The notes under the pieces are model-generated. The model saw only the letters and a program-made list of their open reading frames with translations. It made no database searches and had not been told where the DNA came from. Below are positions 16,209 through 24,081 of a stretch of DNA of 64,000 bases, in pieces. A program made the position numbers and the translations under genes. How positions within the stretch are numbered: position 1 is the first letter of the stretch; each line of letters begins with the position of its first letter. Origin of the DNA: an uncultured Clostridia bacterium (lineage in GTDB: Bacteria > Bacillota > Clostridia > Christensenellales > Pumilibacteraceae); assembly GCA_947588325.1 (NCBI GenBank), contig CANPYH010000001.1:22558-86557 (forward strand), written 5' to 3'.

Positions 16209-17462
16209 TCATTTTTTCTTGCAGCAGGTGGATTTTTTGCATTCCTTCTGCTTCTCGAGAGACTGCATTTTCATTGCGCGTACTTTAGAGGACAGCCCGA
16301 ACAGAGTGATGAATCCCTCCGCGTCATGGTGATCGTAAAGCTCGCCGGTGGTGAAACTTGCAAGCGACTCGTTATAGAGAGAGTAGGGGGAAGTAGTGCC
16401 CGCTTTGATGATATTGCCCTTATAGAGCTTGAGCTTGACTTCGCCCGTAACGTATTCCTGCGTAACGTCGACAAAGGCGCTTATTGCCTCGCGAAGAGGG
16501 GTAAACCACTTGCCCTCGTATACGATTGTTGCAAATTTGTTGCCCATATCCTTCTTCATCTCGAGCGTCTCTTTGTCGAGGATGAGTTCTTCGAGCTGTT
16601 CGTGAGCCGCCATAAGTATCGTGCCGCCGGGGGTCTCGTATACTCCGCGCGACTTCATTCCGACAACGCGGTTTTCGACGATATCGACAATTCCTATACC
16701 GTTTGCGCCGCCGAGTTTATTAAGCTCGGTAATGATTTCGCTGACCTTCATCTTTTTGCCGTTGAGCGTTTTAGGCACGCCTTTTTCGAAGGTAAGCGTG
16801 ATTTCCGTCTCTTTATCGGGAGCCTTTTCGGGGGTTGTGCCGAGAACGAGAAGGTGGTCATAGTTGGGAGCGTTGGCGGGATCTTCGAGTTCAAGACCTT
16901 CGTGGCTGATATGCCATATGTTACGGTCGCGGCTGTATGAAGTATCTGCCGAGAAGGGAAGGTTAATACCGTGCGCACGGCAATACTCGATCTCTTCCTG
17001 ACGGGACGACATCGTCCACTTGTCGCTTCTCCAGGCAGCGATGATTTTAAGGTCGGGAGCGAGAGCTTTTATACCGAGCTCGAAACGGATCTGGTCATTG
17101 CCCTTGCCCGTAGCGCCGTGGCAGATTGCGGTAGCGCCCTCTTTGCGGGCTATTTCGACGAGGCGCTTGGCAATGAGCGGACGCGCCATCGAGGTGCCGA
17201 GAAGATATTTATTCTCATATACCGCACCCGCTTTGACGCAGGGCATGATATAATCGTCGCAGAATTCGTCTATGACGTTTTCTATGTACAGTTTGCACGC
17301 GCCCGTGGAGAGTGCGCGTTGCTCTAGCCCGTCAAGCTCTTCAGCCTGTCCGCAATCTACGCAAACGCAGACGACGTCATAGTCGAAATTCTCTTTGAGC
17401 CAAGGAATGATGGCAGTCGTATCGAGACCGCCCGAATACGCAAGTATGATCTTTTCTTTCAT
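16209..17462 (-). CDS. argG: Argininosuccinate synthase
   Basis: A 417-aa ATP-dependent ligase joining citrulline and aspartate. The N-terminal PP-loop is ILAYSGGLDTTAIIPWL; also seen are GATGKGNDQIRFEL, SADTSYSRDRNIWHIS and KSRGVYETPGGTIL. The last 15 residues (EKQKECKKSTCCKKK) are a Lys/Cys-rich tail beyond the usual end of the family. An AAGGAG Shine-Dalgarno precedes the ATG. It heads the argGH operon, diverging from ruvC. Confidence 0.97.
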   Translation of the reverse strand: MKEKIILAYSGGLDTTAIIPWLKENFDYDVVCVCVDCGQAEELDGLEQRALSTGACKLYIENVIDEFCDDYIMPCVKAGAVYENKYLLGTSMARPLIAKRLVEIARKEGATAICHGATGKGNDQIRFELGIKALAPDLKIIAAWRSDKWTMSSRQEEIEYCRAHGINLPFSADTSYSRDRNIWHISHEGLELEDPANAPNYDHLLVLGTTPEKAPDKETEITLTFEKGVPKTLNGKKMKVSEIITELNKLGGANGIGIVDIVENRVVGMKSRGVYETPGGTILMAAHEQLEELILDKETLEMKKDMGNKFATIVYEGKWFTPLREAISAFVDVTQEYVTGEVKLKLYKGNIIKAGTTSPYSLYNESLASFTTGELYDHHDAEGFITLFGLSSKVRAMKMQSLEKQKECKKSTCCKKK

Positions 17463-17515
17463 GGTTACTCCTTACAGTCAATTACTTGACTTTTATATTG
17501 TTTTCGGATATATTT

Positions 17516-17544
17516 AATATAACAGTTTTAAGCAAAATAATCAA
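17516..17544 (-). promoter_or_regulatory. Promoter of argGH
   Basis: On the minus strand TTGATT (17539-17544), 17 bp, TATATT (17516-17521). I see no convincing ArgR box nearby. Confidence 0.55.
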
Positions 17545-17561
17545 CTGTTTGGAGCATAAGA

Positions 17562-18053
17562 TTGAGAATTTTGGGGCTTGATCCGGGATACGCGACGATA
17601 GGCTTCGGCGTAATAGACAAAACCGAAATGGGACTGTCCGCTGTTGACTACGGCGTTATCCAAACTCCGCCAAGCGAGACTATCGCGGTAAGGCTTGCAA
17701 TGATAGACGACGCAATGACGTCCGTTATGAAAAAGTACGGTCCCGACTGCGTCTCTATCGAAGAGCTGTTCTTCAATACCAACATAACGACGGGTATTAA
17801 GGTCGCACACGCGAGGGGGGTTATGATCCTTAACGCGATAAAGTCGTGTGGTCAGCTCTACGAATATACGCCACTGCAAATCAAACAGGCTTTGACGGGA
17901 AACGGCAGAGCGACTAAACAGCAGGTGGAATATATGGTTAAAATGGTACTCCGCCTTGCCGTCGTTCCTCGGCCCGACGATGCGGCGGACGCGCTTGCTG
18001 CGGCTATATGTCACGCAAATATGTCGGGCTCGACAAAGAGGGAGGTAAAATAA
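17562..18053 (+). CDS. ruvC: Holliday junction resolvase RuvC
   Basis: A 163-aa endonuclease that cuts Holliday junctions. The four acidic catalytic positions are seen: Asp in ILGLDPGYATIGFGV, Glu in VSIEELFF, and the two Asp of RPDDAADALAAAICH. It starts with TTG at 17562, supported by TTGGAG 8 nt upstream and by the family N-terminus (MRILGLDPG). Its stop overlaps ruvA (TAATG). Confidence 0.95.
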   Translation: MRILGLDPGYATIGFGVIDKTEMGLSAVDYGVIQTPPSETIAVRLAMIDDAMTSVMKKYGPDCVSIEELFFNTNITTGIKVAHARGVMILNAIKSCGQLYEYTPLQIKQALTGNGRATKQQVEYMVKMVLRLAVVPRPDDAADALAAAICHANMSGSTKREVK

Positions 18054-18631
18054 TGTACGCTTATATCAGGGGCACCGTTGCCGAAGTGTCGGGCAACTCC
18101 GTCGTGCTTGACGTCGGCGGTGTGGGTTACGAGCTGTTCGTTTCCATGACGACGCTCGAAACGTGCCGCGTCGGCGAGACTAAAACCTTGCAGACTTATC
18201 TTAACGTCAGAGAGGACGAAATGAGCCTTTTCGGGTTTGCAGATAAAGCCGAAAAAGCGTTGTTTATCAACCTTAAATCAGTAAGCGGAATAGGTCCCAA
18301 GCTCGCGCTTACCATTCTCGGCGGAATGAAATTGCGGGATCTCGTGGTAAATATCGTATCGGGCAATTCGGCGGCGCTCGGCTCTATAAAAGGCGTGGGC
18401 AAAAAGACGGCGGAGCGTATCGTTACCGAGCTTAAAGACAAATTGAGCAAAGACTATGACGGAGAGGTCGCGCCGCAAGTAGAAACGACGCTGACGGGCG
18501 ACGCCGAAGAGGCGGCAATGGTTCTCGTTGCGCTCGGGTACAAAAAGGAGGCCGCGGTCAAGGCGGTTTCCGAAGTATACAGCGAAGGTATGTCGGTCAA
18601 TATGATCGTGCATAAGGCGATAGGCAGGTGA
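18053..18631 (+). CDS. ruvA: Holliday junction helicase subunit RuvA
   Basis: A 192-aa junction-binding protein that loads RuvB. Domain I has the OB fold (MYAYIRGTVAEVSGNSVVLDVGGVGYEL), the two helix-hairpin-helix motifs are LKSVSGIGPKLAL and IKGVGKKTAERIV, and domain III at the C-terminus (AAMVLVALGYKKEAAVKAV) binds RuvB. The start is set at ATG 18053, where it overlaps the ruvC stop and has GAGG upstream. Confidence 0.96.
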   Translation: MYAYIRGTVAEVSGNSVVLDVGGVGYELFVSMTTLETCRVGETKTLQTYLNVREDEMSLFGFADKAEKALFINLKSVSGIGPKLALTILGGMKLRDLVVNIVSGNSAALGSIKGVGKKTAERIVTELKDKLSKDYDGEVAPQVETTLTGDAEEAAMVLVALGYKKEAAVKAVSEVYSEGMSVNMIVHKAIGR

Positions 18632-19641
18632 GTATGGACGGAGAGAGATTTATAACAAGTACCAAAATTCAGCTCGACAGCGAGCTTGATTTGACTCTGC
18701 GCCCTAAAACCTTTACCGATTACATAGGGCAGAGCAAAGTCAAGAGCAACCTCGAGGTGTTCATTAACGCGGCAAAGCAGCGTGGCGAGACATTGGATCA
18801 CGTTTTGCTGTACGGACCTCCGGGGCTTGGTAAAACCACGATTGCGCATATCATCGCCAACGAGATGGATGCGGATATTAAGGTAATCAGCGGTCCTGCG
18901 CTCAGTTCTATGTTAGACATAGTATCAATTTTGACGGGTATTGAACCGGGCGACGTACTTTTCATCGACGAAATTCACCGAGTGAACAAGACGGTCGAAG
19001 AGGCGCTCTATTCGGCAATGGAGGACTTTACCCTCGATATCGTGCAGGGTAAAGGTCCCGGGGCGCGGACGATTAAGCTCCCGCTGAATAAGTTCACGCT
19101 CGTCGGCGCTACGACGAGAACGGGCATGCTTACAGGTCCCATGCGCGACCGTTTCGGCGTAATATGCCGTCTCGAACCGTATACTTTCGAGGATCTCGAG
19201 AGAATAATAAGACGGTCGGCGGGCATTCTTAATGTGGAGATAGACGACGACGCCGCGCACGAACTTGCAATGCGTTCGAGAGGCACGCCGCGGCTTGCCA
19301 ACAGGCTGGTCAAACGCGTGCGCGACTTTGCGCAGATCATGGGCGACGGTCGCATAACAAAGGATATTACGGATAAAGCGCTCTCGTGCATAGGCGTTGA
19401 CTCGCTCGGTCTCGACGATAACGACCGCGCCGTACTCGAGGCGCTCACCGTCAAGTTTTGCGGCAGACCCGTCGGTATTGACACGCTTGCCGCCGCTACC
19501 AACGAGGACGCGGGGACTATCGAAGACGTTATAGAGCCTTATCTGATACAACTCGGTTTTGTATCCAGGACGCCGAGGGGCAGAATAGCAATGCCTAAAG
19601 CGTATATACATCTCGGACTTACTCCGCCAAAGCAGGATTAA
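18628..19641 (+). CDS. ruvB: Holliday junction ATPase RuvB
   Basis: An AAA+ motor of 335-337 aa. Walker A GPPGLGKTTIAHI near residue 65, Walker B FIDEIHRVNK near 114, sensor GATTRTGMLT and arginine finger region PMRDRFGV, and a C-terminal winged helix (IEPYLIQLGFVSRTPRGR). The start is GTG 18628, overlapping ruvA by 4 nt, or ATG 18634. A 15-bp near-palindrome, CTATGTTAGACATAG, lies inside the gene at 18908-18922 and recurs at lexA and mutL. Confidence 0.97.
   Translation: MSMDGERFITSTKIQLDSELDLTLRPKTFTDYIGQSKVKSNLEVFINAAKQRGETLDHVLLYGPPGLGKTTIAHIIANEMDADIKVISGPALSSMLDIVSILTGIEPGDVLFIDEIHRVNKTVEEALYSAMEDFTLDIVQGKGPGARTIKLPLNKFTLVGATTRTGMLTGPMRDRFGVICRLEPYTFEDLERIIRRSAGILNVEIDDDAAHELAMRSRGTPRLANRLVKRVRDFAQIMGDGRITKDITDKALSCIGVDSLGLDDNDRAVLEALTVKFCGRPVGIDTLAAATNEDAGTIEDVIEPYLIQLGFVSRTPRGRIAMPKAYIHLGLTPPKQD
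18908..18922. repeat. Palindromic motif copy 1 (in ruvB)
   Basis: CTATGTTAGACATAG: 7-bp arms around a central base with one arm mismatch. It is related to the copies at 30528, 47311 and 59498. Confidence 0.5.
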
Positions 19642-19643
19642 CA

Positions 19644-20663
19644 GTGAAAACATCGGACTTTTACTATGATTTGCCCGAATCGCTTATTGCGCAGACTCCG
19701 ATAGAGCCGCGCGACGCGTCGTTGCTTCTCGTCTATGACAGGGCGACGAAAACGATCGAGCATAAGCATTTCTATGATATCGTCGATTATCTCTCGGATA
19801 ACGACGTTCTCGTCGTAAATAACACCAAGGTCATTCCCGCGCGCACATACGGCACTTCGGAAACAGGCGCGAGGGTGGAGTTTCTTTTGCATAAGAGGCT
19901 TAACCTGACCGATTGGAAGGCGCTGTGCAAGCCCGCAAAAAAGGCGTCCGCCGGCGCTCGGTTTGCTTTCGGCGACAAGCTGTCCTGTACGGTCACGGAA
20001 GGCGGAGAAATGGGCGAGAGAACAATTCGATTCTCATATGACGGCGTATTCGAGGATCTTCTTTCCGAGGTCGGTCAAACTCCGCTCCCTCCGTATATTC
20101 ACGAGAAGCTAAACGACGGCTCGCGCTATCAGACGGTGTATGCGAAGTATGACGGATCCTGCGCCGCTCCTACGGCTGGGTTGCATTTTACCCCCGCACT
20201 TCTCGAGAAGCTGAAGGCGAAAGGGGTGGAGATAGTCGAGGTACTTCTGCATGTCGGGCTTGGAACTTTCCGTCCAGTCAAGGAAGAGAATATCGAAGCG
20301 CACAAAATGCACAGCGAGTATTGGCGGATCACGAAAGAGTCCGCGGAAAGACTTAACAATGCAAAAAAAGCAAAAAAACGCATAGTTTGCGTGGGTACTA
20401 CGTCTGTCAGAGTGCTTGAAAGTGCAGTTAAAAAGAACGGTATGTTCGAAGAATCGAGTGGCGAAACGAGTATATTTATCTATCCGCCGTATAAGTTCAA
20501 AGCCGCACAGGCGCTCGTAACCAATTTCCATCTGCCCGAGTCTACGCTCATTATGTTGGTATCCGCTTTCTGCGGCAGAGAAGAAACGCTGGAGATATAT
20601 AAAGAGGCGGTAGAGAGGAAGTACAGGTTTTTCAGTTTCGGCGACGCGATGCTGATTAAATAG
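19644..20663 (+). CDS. queA: S-adenosylmethionine:tRNA ribosyltransferase-isomerase
   Basis: A 339-aa enzyme that transfers and isomerises the ribosyl part of SAM onto preQ1-tRNA, giving epoxyqueuosine. It begins DFYYDLPESLIAQTPIEPRDASLLLVYDR, with NTKVIPARTYG near residue 55, the PLPPYIHE block, CAAPTAGLHFT near 180, and HVGLGTFRPV. It starts with GTG at 19644, two nt after ruvB. Next to tgt, it completes two steps of queuosine tRNA modification. Confidence 0.96.
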   Translation: MKTSDFYYDLPESLIAQTPIEPRDASLLLVYDRATKTIEHKHFYDIVDYLSDNDVLVVNNTKVIPARTYGTSETGARVEFLLHKRLNLTDWKALCKPAKKASAGARFAFGDKLSCTVTEGGEMGERTIRFSYDGVFEDLLSEVGQTPLPPYIHEKLNDGSRYQTVYAKYDGSCAAPTAGLHFTPALLEKLKAKGVEIVEVLLHVGLGTFRPVKEENIEAHKMHSEYWRITKESAERLNNAKKAKKRIVCVGTTSVRVLESAVKKNGMFEESSGETSIFIYPPYKFKAAQALVTNFHLPESTLIMLVSAFCGREETLEIYKEAVERKYRFFSFGDAMLIK

Positions 20664-20677
20664 TTCGATAAAATATC

Positions 20678-21793
20678 ATGCAATTTTCTTATAAAGTCAT
20701 TCATACGTGCGCGCAGAGCGGAGCAAGAGTCGGAGAGCTAACAACGCCTCACGGCAAGATTTTCACGCCCGTTTTTATGCCTGTCGGCACCCGCGCTACC
20801 GTTAAATCGCTGTCGCCGGAGGAGATAGAAAAGTCGGGAGCGGAGATTATCCTTTCTAATACGTACCATCTCCATCTTCGCCCGGGGGAGGAACTCATTA
20901 AGAACGCGGGCGGACTGCACAAATTTATGGGCTGGGATAAGCCGATACTCACGGACAGCGGCGGGTTTCAGGTATTTTCGCTCGCTAAACTTCGGAAAAT
21001 CACCCGCGACGGTGTAAGTTTCAATTCGCACATAGACGGTGCGCTCATGCAATTTACTCCCGAGAGCGTTATAGATATCGAGAATGCTCTCGGCGCGGAT
21101 ATTATCATGGCGTTTGACGTATGCACCGAAGCGGGAGTATCGAGAGCGGACGCGGAGGACGCTTTGAATATTACCGCGGAATGGCTTAAACGCTGCTACG
21201 CTCACCACAAAAGCGAAAATCAGATGCTCTTCCCGATAGTGCAGGGCAACGTTTATGATGACCTTCGGCTTAAATCGCTGGAGCTGACCAAAGATTATGC
21301 GAAGTGCGGAATAGCGATCGGAGGGCTGTCTGTCGGCGAGGATAAGGACACTATGTACCATGTTCTCGACGTTTTACGTCCCAATCTTCCAGACAACATG
21401 CCGCATTACCTCATGGGCGTCGGCAGTCCCGACTGTCTTGTCGAGGGCGTGCTTCGGGGAGTGGATATGTTTGATTGCGTCCTTCCCACAAGGACGGCTC
21501 GTAACGGCACGGCATTTACCTCTCACGGAAAGGTCAACATCAGGAACTTAAAATACCGCGAAGATTTCTCGCCGTTGGACGACAATTGCGACTGCTATTG
21601 CTGTCGGCACTTCTCCAAGGCGTACTTGCGCCATCTCATACAATCGGACGAAATATTGGGAGGGAGAATGCTGTCTTTGCATAACATAACCTATCTTGCG
21701 AAACTCATGTCGAGAATACGCGAAGCGATTATGGAAGATCGCTATCTCGATTTTGTAGAAGAATTCAGACGGAGTGACGAATATGTTTGCTGA
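20678..21793 (+). CDS. tgt: Queuine/preQ1 tRNA-guanine transglycosylase
   Basis: A 371-aa TIM-barrel enzyme exchanging G34 for preQ1 in tRNAs with GUN anticodons. Seen: PVFMPVGTRATVKSL, SNTYHLHLRPG, the nucleophile region LTDSGGFQVFSL, the second Asp in GVDMFDCVLPTRTARNG, and the zinc site CDCYCCRHFSKAYLRHL. Length is normal. Its 3' end overlaps the desulfurase gene. Confidence 0.97.
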   Translation: MQFSYKVIHTCAQSGARVGELTTPHGKIFTPVFMPVGTRATVKSLSPEEIEKSGAEIILSNTYHLHLRPGEELIKNAGGLHKFMGWDKPILTDSGGFQVFSLAKLRKITRDGVSFNSHIDGALMQFTPESVIDIENALGADIIMAFDVCTEAGVSRADAEDALNITAEWLKRCYAHHKSENQMLFPIVQGNVYDDLRLKSLELTKDYAKCGIAIGGLSVGEDKDTMYHVLDVLRPNLPDNMPHYLMGVGSPDCLVEGVLRGVDMFDCVLPTRTARNGTAFTSHGKVNIRNLKYREDFSPLDDNCDCYCCRHFSKAYLRHLIQSDEILGGRMLSLHNITYLAKLMSRIREAIMEDRYLDFVEEFRRSDEYVC

Positions 21794-22922
21794 AAAACCT
21801 GTTTATCTCGATAATGCGGCGACTACGAAAGCAGACGTCTCGGCACTCGAAAGTATTGTTAAATACGGCGGCGAATTGTACTATAATCCCTCGGCGGGTT
21901 ACGTCAAGTCTCTGGAAATAAAAAAGGATATCGAAGAGGCGACGGATACGATAGCGGGTTTGCTCGGCGCGTCGAGAGAGGAGATTATCTTCACTTCGTG
22001 CGCCACCGAGAGCAATAACGAGGCGTTTGAGTGCGGGATACGCAATAAAAAGGGTAACGTCGTTCTGTCTGCTGTCGAACACGCTTCTGTATACGAAAGC
22101 GCAATGAGACTCAAAAGTCGTGGAATGGACGTGCGTTTTGTTAAGCCGCTTTCCGACGGGCGCATATCCTCCGAGGCGCTTCAATGCGTTATGGACGAAA
22201 ATACCGCCTTTGTCTCGATTATACATTGCTCTAACGAGACGGGAACGGTGAACGACATTCAGTCCCTTTGCGCAGTTGCAAAGGAGCGCAGCCCGAGGTG
22301 CGTATTCCACTCCGACGGGGTTCAGGCGTTCTGCAAAATTCCCACCGATGTTAAGAAACTCGGCGTGGATCTGTATAGCATAAGCGCGCATAAAGTGGGC
22401 GGGCTTAAGGGCGTCGGCGCGCTTTACGTTAAGAAGGGGCTGAATATGCCCCCATTCATAGTCGGGGGCGGTCAGCAGAACGGCAGGCGTTCGGGTACCG
22501 AGAATGTCGGCGGCATTATAGGCTTCGCAAAAGCGGCGCTTGCATATAAAGATAGCGCGGCGGCGTTCGACGCGTCGAAGTTAAGACAATACATGGCGGC
22601 AAGGTTGACGGACGATCGGGTTAAAATCAACGGTAGCGAGTACAATTCGGGGTATATCCTTTCGCTCTCTTTCGAGGGGCTTCGCGGCGAAGTTATCGCG
22701 CATATGGCGGAGGAGAAGGGAGTACTCGTCGGGCTCGGCTCGGCTTGCTCCACTCATGTCAAGTCCAACCGCGTACTCGAGGCGATGAGAGTGCCGCGCC
22801 GATACGCCGAGGGAAGTATAAGGATAAGTTTTTCGCCGCATACGACGACGGAAGAGGTTGAATACGCGACAGAGGTTATTGCCGAGGCGGTCGAAAAATT
22901 GAGGAAGGTCATTAATGGATAG
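21783..22922 (+). CDS. Cysteine desulfurase (NifS/IscS-like)
   Basis: A 379-aa class V PLP enzyme. Seen: VYLDNAATTKADVSALES at the N-terminus, TSCATESNNEAFE, the HSDGVQAFCKIPTDV strand with the PLP-binding Asp, the Schiff-base Lys in SAHKVGGLKGVGALYV, and the sulfur-carrying Cys in LGSACSTHVKSNR. ATG 21783, with GGAG upstream, is preferred to GTG 21774. Overlap with tgt and with thiI suggests that it supplies persulfide sulfur to ThiI for 4-thiouridine in tRNA. Confidence 0.92.
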   Translation: MFAEKPVYLDNAATTKADVSALESIVKYGGELYYNPSAGYVKSLEIKKDIEEATDTIAGLLGASREEIIFTSCATESNNEAFECGIRNKKGNVVLSAVEHASVYESAMRLKSRGMDVRFVKPLSDGRISSEALQCVMDENTAFVSIIHCSNETGTVNDIQSLCAVAKERSPRCVFHSDGVQAFCKIPTDVKKLGVDLYSISAHKVGGLKGVGALYVKKGLNMPPFIVGGGQQNGRRSGTENVGGIIGFAKAALAYKDSAAAFDASKLRQYMAARLTDDRVKINGSEYNSGYILSLSFEGLRGEVIAHMAEEKGVLVGLGSACSTHVKSNRVLEAMRVPRRYAEGSIRISFSPHTTTEEVEYATEVIAEAVEKLRKVING

Positions 22923-24081
22923 AGTAATTATTATCAGATACAGTGAAATACATCTCAAGGGGAAGAACAGGGCGTTTTTCGAGAATATACTTAAGCGCAA
23001 CATAATAAGCAAACTTGCGGGAATCACCCACAAAACGGATTTTTGCTACGGCAGATATGTGGTAAGCGATTACGCCGAGAGCGACGAGCAGGCAATCGTC
23101 AGCAAATTACGGCAGGTTTTCGGTATATTTTCATTGAGTATCGCTTTCAGAACCACAGCAAGCGTGGACGATATATACGAAGCGGCAAAAATCATATGCC
23201 CGAAAAGCGGCACTTTCAGAGTGACGGTCAACCGTGCGGATAAGACGTTGCCGTATACTTCCGTCGGGCTTTCGGCGGAGATAGGGGGTAGACTGCTCGA
23301 ATATAACAGCTCGCTCGAGGTGGATCTTCACACGCCGAAGTCGATAGTATACATAGACGCGCGGGATAGGAATACGGCGTACGTCTATTCGGACAGCATT
23401 GCGGGCGCAGGGGGTATGCCCGTGGGCAGCGCGGGTCGTGGGCTCACACTGCTTTCGGGCGGTATCGACAGCCCCGTGTCAACTTATATGATGGCTAAAC
23501 GCGGGCTGAAACTCACAGCATTGCACTTCTGGTCATATCCCTATACGAGTTACGAAGCGCGCAAAAAAGTGCTGGATCTTGCGAAAATACTCTCAGATTA
23601 TACGGGTAATATGTCAGTCATAGTAGTTCCTTTTACCGAAATACAAGAGGCTATACACGCTCACGCCGAGTCTAATTACATGATAACGCTCGTGCGCCGA
23701 GCGATGATGCGGATAGCGGAAATGATTGCGGATGTAAACAGGTGCGGCTGCATAATTAACGGGGAGGACCTCGGTCAGGTCGCGAGCCAGACATTGGAGA
23801 GCATAAACGTCACTAACTCCGTTATAAAGCATACGCCTGTGTTCAGACCGCTTATCGGCTTCGACAAGATCGATATTATAGATATCGCGCAACGGATAGG
23901 GACATATGAGACTTCCGTCAAACCTTTCGAGGACTGCTGCACGGTTTTCCTGCCCGACAGCCCTGTTACCAAACCCACTATCCGACGCGCCGAAGCCAAC
24001 GAGGCGAAGATACCGAACTACGACGAACTAATCGTCAAAGCCGCTCACAACGCGGAAGTTTTCGTAATCCCCGAAAAATAA
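22915..24081 (+). CDS. thiI: tRNA 4-thiouridine synthase ThiI
   Basis: A 388-aa protein with an N-terminal ferredoxin-like plus THUMP domain (residues 1-165) and a PP-loop ATPase (LLSGGIDSPVSTYMMAKRG near 180). It activates U8 of tRNA and accepts sulfur. There is no C-terminal rhodanese domain, as in the Bacillus form; FEDCCTVFLPDSP carries two cysteines near residue 340. It starts 8 nt inside the desulfurase gene. The last 54 nt overlap the 3' end of the opposing PBP gene. Confidence 0.95.
   Translation: MDRVIIIRYSEIHLKGKNRAFFENILKRNIISKLAGITHKTDFCYGRYVVSDYAESDEQAIVSKLRQVFGIFSLSIAFRTTASVDDIYEAAKIICPKSGTFRVTVNRADKTLPYTSVGLSAEIGGRLLEYNSSLEVDLHTPKSIVYIDARDRNTAYVYSDSIAGAGGMPVGSAGRGLTLLSGGIDSPVSTYMMAKRGLKLTALHFWSYPYTSYEARKKVLDLAKILSDYTGNMSVIVVPFTEIQEAIHAHAESNYMITLVRRAMMRIAEMIADVNRCGCIINGEDLGQVASQTLESINVTNSVIKHTPVFRPLIGFDKIDIIDIAQRIGTYETSVKPFEDCCTVFLPDSPVTKPTIRRAEANEAKIPNYDELIVKAAHNAEVFVIPEK

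Noticed and set aside
17463..17561. ArgR operator upstream of argG
   Set aside because: AT-rich stretches there do not form two spaced ARG boxes; I could not support one.
18008..18052. Upstream start for RuvA giving 15 extra residues
   Set aside because: The extra residues are the ruvC 3' end in another frame; ATG 18053 has GAGG and the conserved N-terminus.
20641..20677. preQ1 riboswitch before tgt
   Set aside because: The gap between queA and tgt is too short and lacks the pseudoknot pattern.
23609..23623. A further copy of the TATGTCTGACATA palindrome in thiI
   Set aside because: ATATGTCAGTCATAG has a broken arm; kept out of the motif set as likely chance.
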